Position numbers and translations under genes: made by a program. Shown in pieces: positions 37,657 to 46,301 of a DNA stretch of 64,000 nucleotides (the stretch's first letter is position 1; each line of letters starts with the position of its first letter). Where the stretch lies: assembly GCF_003261585.1 (NCBI RefSeq), contig NZ_POVU01000003.1, positions 1-64,000 on the forward strand, in the 5' to 3' direction. A model generated the notes under the pieces. The model had not been told where the DNA came from. It was given only the letters and a program-made list of their open reading frames with translations, and did no database searches. This DNA is from Acinetobacter sp. MB5. GTDB lineage: Bacteria; Pseudomonadota; Gammaproteobacteria; Pseudomonadales; Moraxellaceae.

Positions 37657-37703
37657 GTCACCGCGAGATTAAAATCGAGGAAATCCTCAAAATAAAAACG
37701 GTG
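37657..37703 (-). promoter_or_regulatory. Structured thrS leader, possible translational operator
   Basis: On the minus strand CACCG (37703-37699) pairs with CGGTG (37663-37659), enclosing a second stem GAGG-ATTT-CCTC. The arm lies 40-85 bases before the thrS ATG. In E. coli ThrRS binds tRNA-like stems in its own leader to repress translation. A like role here is inference; I do not see a perfect anticodon mimic. Confidence 0.4.
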
Positions 37704-37928
37704 GGTAAAAAATTCCCCTACGATTCTACACGTCTTGGGCTATTTAAGAAACCTTTGTATTTCAATCTGTAATTTTTTTAAATTTGCCATTCTGTCAAGT
37801 TCGAAAGCAAGACGCGCAGGTCAACAAAATTAAGACTAAAGCCGCGCAGATTTTTACAGTTAAATTCATCTAATGTGTATACAAAACAACCAAACCGATA
37901 TAACAACAACATGACAGGAGTCATTGAC

Positions 37929-39572
37929 ATGGCAGTCAGTGCATATGATGAATTACCCAAAAATGCAGCCAACTTTGTTGCATTATCGCCATTACGCTAT
38001 TTGGAGCGGGCAGCACATATTTACCCACATCAGGCCGCAATGATTCATGGATCACGGCAGATTACTTGGCGTGAAAAATATACCCGCTGTCGTCAGTTTG
38101 CTCATCAGCTTAATCAACTGGGTATTGGCAAAAATGATACGGTTTCCGTGCTGTTACCTAATATTCCCGCCATGATTGAAGCGCATTTTGCCGTTCCAAT
38201 GGCAGGCGCTGTGCTAAATACCTTAAATACTCGCCTTGATGCCAAAACACTGGCCTTTATGCTGGATCATGCTGAAACCAAGCTATTACTGGTCGACAGT
38301 GAATTTTCGGCTCTCGCACAGGAAGCATTGGCTTTGGTTCAACATCAGATTCAAGTAATTGATGTGCATGATGCTGAATATGAAGGTGCTGTGCAGGACA
38401 TTGGCTTTATTGAATATGAAGCTTGGATTGCTCAGGGTGATCCTAATTTTGAATGGCACTTACCTCAAGATGAGTGGGATGCGATTAGCTTAAATTACAC
38501 CTCAGGCACCACAGGCAACCCGAAAGGTGTGGTTTATCATCATCGTGGGGCTTACATTAATGCCGCCAGTAATATCATTGCCAGCGGCATGATTCCGCGT
38601 GCCAAATATTTATGGACACTTCCACTCTTTCACTGCAATGGTTGGTGTTTTGCATGGACGATGGCAGCCAATGGCGGAACCAACATTTGTTTACGCAAAG
38701 TCGACCCCGAACTGGTATTTAAACTGATTGCAGAGCATAAAGTCGATTATTTCTGTGGCGCGCCGATTGTGCTATCTCTACTCATCAACACACCAAAAGA
38801 GAAACAGGCTCATTTTGACCATCGTGTTGAAGTGATGGTCGCGGGTGCTGCACCGCCTGCTGCGATTATTGAAGGCATGCGTCATCTTGGGATTAATGTC
38901 ACACATGTCTATGGCTTAACCGAAACCTATGGCCCTTCTGCACTCTGTGCGTCACAGGCAGGCTGGAGTGAACTCTCCATTCAAGAACAAGCTCAGCTTC
39001 ACTCTCGTCAAGGTGTTCCCTATCCGCTGCAAGATGGCATGAAAGTGATTGATCCTGAAAGCATGCAACCTGTCCCGCACGATGGTCAAACCATGGGTGA
39101 AATTATGTTCCGTGGCAATATTGTGATGAAAGGCTACCTTAAAAATCCAAAAGCCACAGAAGAAGCCTTTGCAGGTGGATGGTTTCACACGGGTGATCTG
39201 GCCGTCTGTCAGCCCGATGGCTATGCCAAAATCATGGATCGCTCCAAAGATCTGATTATTTCTGGTGGGGAAAATATTTCATCGCTTGAGATTGAAGAAG
39301 TGCTGTATCGACACCCTGCGGTTTTAACAGCAGCAGTCGTGGCTAAACCCGACCCTTACTGGCAAGAAGTTCCTTGTGCTTTTATTGAACTCAAAACAGG
39401 TCATGAACTCAGTGCTGAGCAACTGATTGAGCACTGCAAACTGCATCTGGCACGTTATAAGTTACCCAAAGATATTGTGATGACCGAGATTCCAAAAACC
39501 TCTACAGGAAAATTACAGAAGTTTATTTTAAGAGAATGGGCAAAACAGCGTGCTGAACAGCAAACAGGCTAA
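37929..39572 (+). CDS. Acyl-CoA synthetase, AMP-binding family
   Basis: A 547-residue ligase that activates a carboxylic acid to its CoA thioester via an acyl-AMP. The signature YTSGTTGNPKGVVYHH (P-loop), GLTETYGPS, GWFHTGDL and the A10 lysine motif (PKTSTGKLQKFILR) are all intact. It resembles the medium-chain/methylthioalkanoate ligases (AlkK/DmdB group) by length and motifs; the substrate is not certain. I chose ATG 37929 because AGGAG lies 9 bases upstream; starts at 37911 and 37875 are in frame. It diverges from thrS. Confidence 0.88.
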   Translation: MAVSAYDELPKNAANFVALSPLRYLERAAHIYPHQAAMIHGSRQITWREKYTRCRQFAHQLNQLGIGKNDTVSVLLPNIPAMIEAHFAVPMAGAVLNTLNTRLDAKTLAFMLDHAETKLLLVDSEFSALAQEALALVQHQIQVIDVHDAEYEGAVQDIGFIEYEAWIAQGDPNFEWHLPQDEWDAISLNYTSGTTGNPKGVVYHHRGAYINAASNIIASGMIPRAKYLWTLPLFHCNGWCFAWTMAANGGTNICLRKVDPELVFKLIAEHKVDYFCGAPIVLSLLINTPKEKQAHFDHRVEVMVAGAAPPAAIIEGMRHLGINVTHVYGLTETYGPSALCASQAGWSELSIQEQAQLHSRQGVPYPLQDGMKVIDPESMQPVPHDGQTMGEIMFRGNIVMKGYLKNPKATEEAFAGGWFHTGDLAVCQPDGYAKIMDRSKDLIISGGENISSLEIEEVLYRHPAVLTAAVVAKPDPYWQEVPCAFIELKTGHELSAEQLIEHCKLHLARYKLPKDIVMTEIPKTSTGKLQKFILREWAKQRAEQQTG

Positions 39573-39581
39573 GTTACACTT

Positions 39582-39615
39582 AAAAAATAAGCGACCTTGA
39601 TGGTCGCTTATTTTT
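39582..39615. terminator. Bidirectional intrinsic terminator
   Basis: AAATAAGCGACC and GGTCGCTTATTT flank a TTGAT loop. A and T tracts on both sides allow it to end both the acyl-CoA ligase and darP transcripts. Confidence 0.88.
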
Positions 39616-40162
39616 ATCTTGATTTGCCTTGATCAGACAACAAACCAATTTGTTGTACATAGTTCAACAATTTTTGACGAGAAACTTCAAGCTCCTCTTC
39701 GGTTGCTTCAAGTTTTTTATCACGATGAATACGCAAAATATGCTGACGCAACGTATGTTTATCAGTTGCGTTAAACTGTTTGCTAAATTCGTGAATGGCA
39801 CTGTCACCCTGTTCAATCATACGATCAACCCAGCGTTGCAATTGTGCTTGTTTTTTTGCACCTTGCTGCGGGGTCAAATATGACAAAATCAAACTTTCAT
39901 CTTCATTACGAAGAAGTTTACCAATACGTTGAAATTGACGGCGGCGCGCTTCAAATGAGCTAATCGCCTGTACATCTAACAACGCTTCAATTAAACGCTC
40001 TTCAACTGGAAGTTGTTGAATTTGCTTAGTCGAAAGCGCTGCCAATTGTTCACCCAAAGCAGCCATACGTTGTACGGCTTTCTTTTGTTCAGTTTTACTC
40101 GCACGACCTTCTAAAGATTCAAAATCTTCTTCGGTATAGCGTTGTTGCGGTCGTCGTGCCAC
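39614..40162 (-). CDS. darP: Ribosome biogenesis factor DarP (YjgA)
   Basis: A 182-residue cytoplasmic protein of the DUF615/YjgA family, which joins late 50S intermediates and helps mature the peptidyl transferase centre. Conserved segments are the N-terminal MARRPQQRYTEEDFE, the QRMAALGEQLAALS helix and the C-terminal LLNYVQQI. The sequence is highly charged and helical. It is the last gene of the pcnB-to-darP run, 2 bases after ptsO. Confidence 0.9.
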   Translation of the reverse strand: MARRPQQRYTEEDFESLEGRASKTEQKKAVQRMAALGEQLAALSTKQIQQLPVEERLIEALLDVQAISSFEARRRQFQRIGKLLRNEDESLILSYLTPQQGAKKQAQLQRWVDRMIEQGDSAIHEFSKQFNATDKHTLRQHILRIHRDKKLEATEEELEVSRQKLLNYVQQIGLLSDQGKSR

Positions 40163-40164
40163 GT

Positions 40165-40434
40165 TTAATCTGCCTCATAAAATTTTGCTGCGAAAAGTGC
40201 CTGAACTTCGTCCAAGGCTTTCTCTTCATCTGGTCCGTCCACAACAAGTCGTAATGTTGTTCCCTTTCCAGCACCAAGCATTAGCAATGCCATAATGTTC
40301 TTTGCATCGATCAACTTTTCGCCCTTACCGATTTGAATCGAAGCGCGAAATTTGGTGGTCACTTCAATGAGTTTGCCAGAGGCACGTGCATGTAAACCAA
40401 GTTTGTTAATTACATCTACTGTCGTGTCAATCAT
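40165..40434 (-). CDS. ptsO: HPr-family phosphocarrier (NPr)
   Basis: An 89-residue carrier of the nitrogen-type PTS. The active H15 lies in GLHARASGK; the Ser46-region motif is [17 protein letters not shown] ([19 protein letters not shown]). NPr receives phosphate from EI-Ntr and passes it to EIIA-Ntr for regulation. ATG 40434 overlaps the rapZ stop by 4 bases (ATGA), so it is translationally coupled; TTG 40440 is possible but not needed. In E. coli the npr and rapZ genes are neighbours too, but within the rpoN operon. Confidence 0.92.
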   Translation of the reverse strand: MIDTTVDVINKLGLHARASGKLIEVTTKFRASIQIGKGEKLIDAKNIMALLMLGAGKGTTLRLVVDGPDEEKALDEVQALFAAKFYEAD

Positions 40435-41282
40435 GACCAATGCTTCATTTCTCTATGTAAAACCTGAATAGACCAATTCGCTTGTAATGCTTTTTTAAGT
40501 CTATCCACCATATAAACTGAGCGATGCTGCCCACCCGTACACCCAATGGAGACGGTAATGTAATGTCTATGCCCTTCTGCAAAGGCAGGAAGCCATTTGT
40601 CTAAAAATTGATAAATATCATCAAACATGGCATTGGTTTGATCGCTTGCCCCCAAGAACTCCTGAATCGGTGCATCGAGACCAGAGAATTTGCGCAATTC
40701 TAAATCCCAATGTGGGTTTGGCAAGTGCCGTACGTCGAAAACATAGTCAGCATCGAGTGGAATGCCATGTTTATAACCAAATGATTGCAAAATCACAATC
40801 ATATCTTCTGACTGTCCAAGTTTGGACAACAAAGTATGTTTTAAATCATGCACACTTTTGTCTGTGGTATCAATATTCACCGTTGCACGAAACTGAATCG
40901 GCATTAACAGACTTTTTTCTGCCTGAATACATTCAAGCAGAGTTTTATAACGGGATGCAAGTGGATGCGGACGACGTGAAGCACTAAAACGCGTAATCAA
41001 GCCCTGATCTTGCGTGGTTAAGTAAATGACATCAACCACACCATGTTTTTGTAACTGTTCAAAGACATGATCAAATTCTTGAAAATCCGCCTGAGTACTA
41101 CGAACATCCACCCCTAGAGCCAACTGCTCTAAGTTATTTTCATGATCCAGTTTTGCCACAATTTCAGGAAGCAGTGCCAACGGCAAATTATCAATACAGT
41201 AATAACCCAGATCTTCAAGCACTTGTAGCGCTGATGATTTTCCTGAACCTGACTGACCTGTGACAATTAAAATACGCTTCAT
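40431..41282 (-). CDS. rapZ: RNase adapter / nucleotide-binding protein RapZ
   Basis: A 283-residue P-loop protein. The Walker A motif GQSGSGKS is at 9-16, and the C-terminal half holds the conserved [12 protein letters not shown] segment near residue 240. RapZ feeds GlmZ-type sRNA to RNase E to control amino sugar synthesis in enterobacteria; in other bacteria the role is less clear. ATG 41282 follows GAGG by about 11 bases; ATG 41312 is in frame but lacks this support. It is 32 bases after panC and overlaps ptsO by 4. Confidence 0.93.
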   Translation of the reverse strand: MKRILIVTGQSGSGKSSALQVLEDLGYYCIDNLPLALLPEIVAKLDHENNLEQLALGVDVRSTQADFQEFDHVFEQLQKHGVVDVIYLTTQDQGLITRFSASRRPHPLASRYKTLLECIQAEKSLLMPIQFRATVNIDTTDKSVHDLKHTLLSKLGQSEDMIVILQSFGYKHGIPLDADYVFDVRHLPNPHWDLELRKFSGLDAPIQEFLGASDQTNAMFDDIYQFLDKWLPAFAEGHRHYITVSIGCTGGQHRSVYMVDRLKKALQANWSIQVLHREMKHWS

Positions 41283-41314
41283 GACACTGCTTTCCTCATT
41301 GCTTTTAAACAATG

Positions 41315-42160
41315 TTATCCAACAAATTTGACAACTAAATTATCAATTAGACGAGTTGTGCCTAATTTCGCAGCAATAAAGATCACTGTATCTTGCTGGA
41401 AATCGGTCACTGCTTGCAATGTTGGGCTACGCGCTTCTACATAATCTATAACAAAGCCAGCATTTGTCAGTTGTGTTTTGATCTCGGTTAAAACCTGATC
41501 CAAGCTCACACCATTTAACAATGCTTGTTCGGCCTGTTTTAAACTTTTGTAAATCGTAGGTGCAACTGCACGTTGTTCAGGTGTCAAATAACCGTTACGT
41601 GAACTGAGCGCCAAGCCATCATCTGCACGGGTAATCGGCACGCCAATCACTTCGATTGGGAAGTTTAGGTCTTGAACAAACTGGCGAATCACTGCAAGTT
41701 GCTGGAAATCTTTTTGCCCAAAGAACGCAAGATTAGGCTGAACAATATTGAATAATTTGCTCACCACCACAGCTACACCATCAAAATGCCCTGGGCGTGA
41801 TGCACCGCATAAATCTTCAGTAATTCCTGATACACTGATATTGGTCAAACGAGGTTGTTTGCCATACATTTGCTCAACACTTGGTGCGAAAATAATGTCA
41901 CAGCCAACATCAGCAAGTAATTGACTGTCTTTATCTAGCGTTCGTGGGTAGCTTGCATAATCTTCATTAGGTCCAAACTGAATTGGATTCACAAAAATAC
42001 TCACCACAACCACATCACAAAGTTTTTTTGCTTCACGAACCAAATTGAGATGACCTTCATGCAGGTTCCCCATGGTTGGAACAAAACCAATGCGTTTTTT
42101 TGCAGTGCGAGCTGGGCTAAGTGCTGCATTTAACCCCTGAATCGTCGTTTCAGTTTTCAT
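41315..42160 (-). CDS. panC: Pantothenate synthetase
   Basis: A 281-residue ligase that joins pantoate and beta-alanine with ATP. The HIGH-like site is H34-E-G-H37 ([14 protein letters not shown]), and the KMSKS-like region is SSRNGYL. It lies 2 bases after panB, whose product supplies ketopantoate, so the two steps of pantothenate synthesis are paired. Confidence 0.96.
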   Translation of the reverse strand: MKTETTIQGLNAALSPARTAKKRIGFVPTMGNLHEGHLNLVREAKKLCDVVVVSIFVNPIQFGPNEDYASYPRTLDKDSQLLADVGCDIIFAPSVEQMYGKQPRLTNISVSGITEDLCGASRPGHFDGVAVVVSKLFNIVQPNLAFFGQKDFQQLAVIRQFVQDLNFPIEVIGVPITRADDGLALSSRNGYLTPEQRAVAPTIYKSLKQAEQALLNGVSLDQVLTEIKTQLTNAGFVIDYVEARSPTLQAVTDFQQDTVIFIAAKLGTTRLIDNLVVKFVG

Positions 42161-42162
42161 GA

Positions 42163-42972
42163 TTACAACTCAACTTGGAAAGTATATTCGATACTTGGGA
42201 AACTCTGATCGAGTACGGCATCATGATATGCTTTTAAAGCATCAACGATGGCATTTGCACCCGATTGTTCTGCCATAAAGTTACGTACAAATTTGGCAAC
42301 TTTCCCAAAAGTTAATCCTAACATGTCTTGTACAACAAGTACTTGGCCATCTGTGTCATTTCCAGCACCAATTCCGATTACAGGAATGTGCGGGAACAGT
42401 TCTGTGACTTCTTTACCCAACTGTGCAGGAACACATTCAAGCAGTAACATTGCTGCACCTGCATCTACCAAAGCTTGGCAATCTTCAATAAGCTGATCGG
42501 CAGCATCACGAGTTCTGGCTTGTAATTTATAGCCACCAAAGACATGTACGGATTGAGGTGTTAACCCTAAATGCATACACACAGGAATACCATTGCGGGT
42601 TAAATTTCTAACGGTGTCCGCAAGCCAAGCACCACCTTCAATTTTGACCATTTGCGCACCTGCCTGCATCACGGTACGGGCATTTTGCAAGGCATCATTT
42701 AAGGTTGCATAGCTCATAAATGGCAGGTCAGTCATGATAAAGGCATGCTGATTGGCACGGCGTACTGCCGCTGTATGATATGCCATATCCGCAACTGTCA
42801 CAGGTAAAGTTGAATCGTGCCCTTGAATGGTCATTCCCAAGGAATCACCAATCAAAATACTATCGATTTTAGCGACTTCCATCGCTTTTGCCATACTTGC
42901 ATCATAGCAAGTCAGACAAGAAAACCGTTTCCCTTGTGCTTTCAGTTGTCGTAAATCATGGAGACTAATCAT
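42163..42972 (-). CDS. panB: 3-methyl-2-oxobutanoate hydroxymethyltransferase
   Basis: A 269-residue TIM-barrel enzyme that adds a hydroxymethyl group from methylene-THF to ketoisovalerate. The metal-binding and catalytic segments [26 protein letters not shown] (here VKIEGG) and [21 protein letters not shown] are present. ATG 42972 lies in the folK stop region (8-base overlap), with AGAGGA just upstream. The longer in-frame start at 43029 would overlap much more of folK. Linkage with folK reflects shared one-carbon chemistry. Confidence 0.95.
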   Translation of the reverse strand: MISLHDLRQLKAQGKRFSCLTCYDASMAKAMEVAKIDSILIGDSLGMTIQGHDSTLPVTVADMAYHTAAVRRANQHAFIMTDLPFMSYATLNDALQNARTVMQAGAQMVKIEGGAWLADTVRNLTRNGIPVCMHLGLTPQSVHVFGGYKLQARTRDAADQLIEDCQALVDAGAAMLLLECVPAQLGKEVTELFPHIPVIGIGAGNDTDGQVLVVQDMLGLTFGKVAKFVRNFMAEQSGANAIVDALKAYHDAVLDQSFPSIEYTFQVEL

Positions 42973-43498
42973 CAGCGTCCTCTTGTTCATCCTGACGTTG
43001 ATTCTGAGGAGACACCTGAACCCAATCATTGCCGAGCATCGGGGTTAGTCCTGATGACTGAACAAGTTCGAGTTGTTTAAGTGGCTGAGAATCAACTGTT
43101 AACTCTACATCTAAGTCTAATAGTGGGATCACCACAAAATCACGCAATAACACCCCCACATGCGGTACAGTGAGGCGTTCATGTTGAATTTTTTCTTGAC
43201 CATATAACAGCAAGTCCAAATCTAGAGTACGTTCACCCCAACGGCGTAAACGGACTCGACCTGCTTCATGTTCAAACTGTTGTAATTGATCAAGCAATGC
43301 TAAAGGCGCTAAATCAGTATTTAATTCAGCAACTGCATTTAAATAATCGGGTTGGTCTTGTGGACCCATCGGGGGTGTACTGTATAGCTGAGATACTCGT
43401 ACCTCACCCAATGTTGTAAGCTTAGTCACAGCTTCTTGCAGAATTTGCAGCGAATCACCCAAGTTACTCCCTAAGCCAATATAACTTTTTACTGTCAT
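42965..43498 (-). CDS. folK: 2-amino-4-hydroxy-6-hydroxymethyldihydropteridine pyrophosphokinase
   Basis: A 177-residue pyrophosphokinase of folate synthesis. The family marks SYIGLGSNLGDS at the start, RWGERTLDLDLLLYG with the Mg-binding DLD, and PHVGVLLRDFVVIPL are intact. It overlaps pcnB by 4 bases (ATGA) and panB by 8 bases. Confidence 0.95.
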   Translation of the reverse strand: MTVKSYIGLGSNLGDSLQILQEAVTKLTTLGEVRVSQLYSTPPMGPQDQPDYLNAVAELNTDLAPLALLDQLQQFEHEAGRVRLRRWGERTLDLDLLLYGQEKIQHERLTVPHVGVLLRDFVVIPLLDLDVELTVDSQPLKQLELVQSSGLTPMLGNDWVQVSPQNQRQDEQEDADD

Positions 43499-44958
43499 TG
43501 TGTTGGCCCGAAAATCACTTGGCTTAAATCACGTTGTACACGTTTACGTTTTAAAATCGGGTGATTGGCATCAATGCTGTCACCACTCTGTGCACTTAAT
43601 GCAACAGCAGATGAAGTCACAGGTACAGACGATTTTTGACGTGAACGACGACTGCGACTTGGAGCTTCTGTCACCAATGGTGCCATACTACTTGTTGTGT
43701 CAGCTTCAACTTCTTCCGCACGTACTTTATTGTTGGCACGGCGAGTTTTTGCCCTTTGACGATTATATTGCGCAATCGTAACTTCTTTTTCGTCAGTGGT
43801 CATGTCCTGATAGACTTCCCACCACTGCCCCATACCTTGCGTATTTCCATCACCAGACTTTTCACGTAAAAGTAAGAAGTCAAAGCCCGCACGGAAACGC
43901 GCATGTCCTGCCAATGTTTCAATTTGCTGAGGTTTCGGGTTCAACAAACGGGTTTGCATTTCCCAAACTTCACGAATAAAGGTTTCAGCAAAACGTGGAA
44001 TAATGGTCCGTGTTGACTGACGTTTCAGTACATCTAAGCCTGCTTGAGCGCGTGCTTCAGCAGCAACTACACCTTTTGCAGCATAAAAATCTGTACGTTC
44101 CAAGAAGTTATTCCAGAGCAATACTGCATAGAAAAATGCAGGGTTGATGGTTTTACCAATTTGAATACGTTGATCGGTATTTCGGGCAGCAAGCGCAATA
44201 AATTTGGTCACTTCTGGACGAAGCTCAGCAAACAATTGTTTCCACACACCAAAATCAATCAGTAACGACAATACATGTTGCAAATGCCCCATGGTAAAGA
44301 GTTTCTGAGACTCATCATAAAGACGATGCGGAGAGATATCGCGTAACAGTTGCGTCATCTCAGGCGTAAACACGTCTAAAATTTCTGGTGCAATACTAAA
44401 ATTCAGCTTGGCAGCAAATCGTAATGTACGCAGCATGCGTACAGGATCTTCTTCAAAACGGGTCTTTGGATCACCAAGCAAACGCAAGGTTTTACTCTTT
44501 ACATCATCAATTGCATTGCAAAAATCTAAAATCACACCTTGGCGTGGTTGATAGTACATTGCATTAATTGAGAAATCACGGCGAGCAAAATCCTGCTCGA
44601 TTGTTCCCCAATTGTTGTCACGTAAAATCATGCCCTGTGCACTGGTCACTGCTTTTTTTGGAGGCGCACGAAAGGTCGCAACTTCAATCAGGTCACGGCC
44701 AATATAAACATGAGCCAGCTCAAAACGCCGCCCAATAATTCGACAACGACGCCCAAACACCTCTTTAACCTGCGCTGGCGTAGCGTTGGTTACAGCATCA
44801 AAATCCTTCGGATGCAGTCCGAGCATTAAGTCTCGAACCCCGCCACCGACGATATATGCCTGATAACCTGCTTTGGTGAGAGCATCAATAACTTCTACTA
44901 TGGAAGAAGGTAATTGTTTGATGGATAAACCATATTTTGACGCGCGTAAGGTATGCAA
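43495..44958 (-). CDS. pcnB: Poly(A) polymerase I
   Basis: A 487-residue enzyme that adds poly(A) tails to RNA and hastens its decay. The nucleotidyltransferase motif GGGVRDL is at 38-44 with metal ligands D52 and D54 (KDFDAV). RRDFSINAMYY, LGDPKTRFEEDPVRMLRTLRFAAKL follow, and the C-terminal tail is basic (TRSRRSRQKSS-like) for RNA binding. The start is TTG at 44958 with AGGAG 10 bases upstream; there is no in-frame ATG before the catalytic motif. E. coli pcnB likewise uses a poor start codon (ATT), so weak initiation may be a conserved control. Confidence 0.94.
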   Translation of the reverse strand: MHTLRASKYGLSIKQLPSSIVEVIDALTKAGYQAYIVGGGVRDLMLGLHPKDFDAVTNATPAQVKEVFGRRCRIIGRRFELAHVYIGRDLIEVATFRAPPKKAVTSAQGMILRDNNWGTIEQDFARRDFSINAMYYQPRQGVILDFCNAIDDVKSKTLRLLGDPKTRFEEDPVRMLRTLRFAAKLNFSIAPEILDVFTPEMTQLLRDISPHRLYDESQKLFTMGHLQHVLSLLIDFGVWKQLFAELRPEVTKFIALAARNTDQRIQIGKTINPAFFYAVLLWNNFLERTDFYAAKGVVAAEARAQAGLDVLKRQSTRTIIPRFAETFIREVWEMQTRLLNPKPQQIETLAGHARFRAGFDFLLLREKSGDGNTQGMGQWWEVYQDMTTDEKEVTIAQYNRQRAKTRRANNKVRAEEVEADTTSSMAPLVTEAPSRSRRSRQKSSVPVTSSAVALSAQSGDSIDANHPILKRKRVQRDLSQVIFGPTQ

Positions 44959-45094
44959 AAGACGCTTTCTCCTACGTCTGGAGTTAATATTTTCAATCGT
45001 TGCTAATCATAGAGCATAGACCAATAAAGGGCAATTTGATTCTTCGTTCAAGCAAATGCGAATTCCCCATTGAATCTGTAGATTTTTTCAGCAA

Positions 45095-45448
45095 CTACAA
45101 CACCAAATTTGAACGGTTTTTCTCTAGTAGCTTATCACCAATTCCTTTCACATTTTTTAATTCATTAATGCTTTTAAACCCGCCATTTTTCTGTCGATAT
45201 TCCACAATTGCTTGTGCTTTCTTTTCTCCAATTCCTTTCAGTTTATTACTGAGTTCACTGGCAGATGCCTGATTGAGACTTACTTGTTGCGCATTATGTA
45301 CAGTGGAAGCAGTACTTTGGGGGTACTGCGCCTGTTGCTGTTGTTTCCACTGTGCATAACGTTGATCATAATTTTGTGTATTGTTATTTGCCGATACTGA
45401 ACATACGAATCCTAAACTCAATAGTAATGCACTGAAAGTTTTAATCAT
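45095..45448 (-). CDS. comEA: ComEA-type helix-hairpin-helix competence protein
   Basis: A 117-residue exported DNA-binding protein. A Sec signal peptide (cut near VSA-N) precedes a Gln-rich linker and a double helix-hairpin-helix domain: VSLNQASASELSNKLKGIGEKKAQAIV and GFKSINELKNVKGIGDKLLEKNRS. Periplasmic ComEA ratchets DNA through the outer membrane during natural transformation. Acinetobacter is naturally competent in many strains. It begins 8 bases after mazG. Confidence 0.87.
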   Translation of the reverse strand: MIKTFSALLLSLGFVCSVSANNNTQNYDQRYAQWKQQQQAQYPQSTASTVHNAQQVSLNQASASELSNKLKGIGEKKAQAIVEYRQKNGGFKSINELKNVKGIGDKLLEKNRSNLVL

Positions 45449-45456
45449 TTTTTAAC

Positions 45457-46227
45457 TCATGATGATGTTTGTTGTTTTGCTTGCTCCCATAGTTGATCCA
45501 TTTCGGCAAGGCTCATGTCCTCGACTAAACGACCTTGCTGCCGAGCCTGATCTTCTATAAATGCAAATCGTGTTCTAAATTTATGAATTGTTGAGAGTAA
45601 AGCAGTTTCTCCCGAGAGTTCTAGTTTACGACCAACATTAATTAAAGAGAATAAACAATCCCCAAATTCAGCCTGTATTTCATCGGGATTTTGTTGTTGT
45701 ATCGCATGTTCTAGTTCAGCAATTTCTTCATGAACTTTTGCCATAGCATCTTCAGTCGTCACAAAGTCAAAGCCAATTTTGGCGGCCTGTTTTTGAATCT
45801 GTTCAGCCTGCGATATGGCTGGGCCATGCTTAATATCACTCAAATAAGAGCGGACTTGGCCTTGTTTTTCTTGTTGCTTAATGTGTTGCCAAAGTTCAGA
45901 AACCTGTTCAGGGGTTAAATTGGCATATTGTTCAGACTGAAACACATGTGGATGGCGGCGAATCAGTTTTTCGGTAATCGCCTGCACTACATCGTTAAAG
46001 TTAAATGCCTGCTGCTCCGCATACATTTGTGACTGGAACACCACCTGTAAAAGCAAATCCCCAAGCTCATTGCGAATTTCAGCAAGATTTCCCTGACGAA
46101 TTGCATCCTCAACTTCATAAGCTTCTTCAATTGCATAGCGAGTCAAGCTTTGAGGTGTTTGTGCTTTATCCCACGGGCACTGCTCACGCAGTTGCTGCAT
46201 AACATTTAATAGCTGCTCAATTGGCAT
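45457..46227 (-). CDS. mazG: Nucleoside triphosphate pyrophosphohydrolase
   Basis: A 256-residue all-alpha pyrophosphatase that hydrolyses NTPs to NMP and PPi, and lowers (p)ppGpp or faulty nucleotides. It has two MazG repeats: the N-terminal part CPWDKAQTPQSLTRYAIEEAYEV with EEAYE...NELGDLLLQVVF, and the C-terminal part with EIAELEHAI and EFGDCLFSLINVGR. ATG 46227 has GGGGA upstream; the in-frame ATG at 46293 is within the relA terminator. A terminator stem separates it from relA by only about 30 bases. Confidence 0.93.
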   Translation of the reverse strand: MPIEQLLNVMQQLREQCPWDKAQTPQSLTRYAIEEAYEVEDAIRQGNLAEIRNELGDLLLQVVFQSQMYAEQQAFNFNDVVQAITEKLIRRHPHVFQSEQYANLTPEQVSELWQHIKQQEKQGQVRSYLSDIKHGPAISQAEQIQKQAAKIGFDFVTTEDAMAKVHEEIAELEHAIQQQNPDEIQAEFGDCLFSLINVGRKLELSGETALLSTIHKFRTRFAFIEDQARQQGRLVEDMSLAEMDQLWEQAKQQTSS

Positions 46228-46257
46228 GTATTTCCCCAAACATAAAATTTCAGCAAG

Positions 46258-46286
46258 AAAAAAGCCAACATCGAGGTTGGCTTTTC
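46258..46286 (-). terminator. relA terminator close to the mazG start
   Basis: On the minus strand AAAAGCCAAC and GTTGGCTTTT flank CTCGAT and are followed by TT and C. It lies 16 bases past the relA stop and 31 bases before the mazG ATG. Any mazG transcript from relA must read through it. Confidence 0.8.
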
Positions 46287-46301
46287 TACTCAAAATCAGA
46301 C

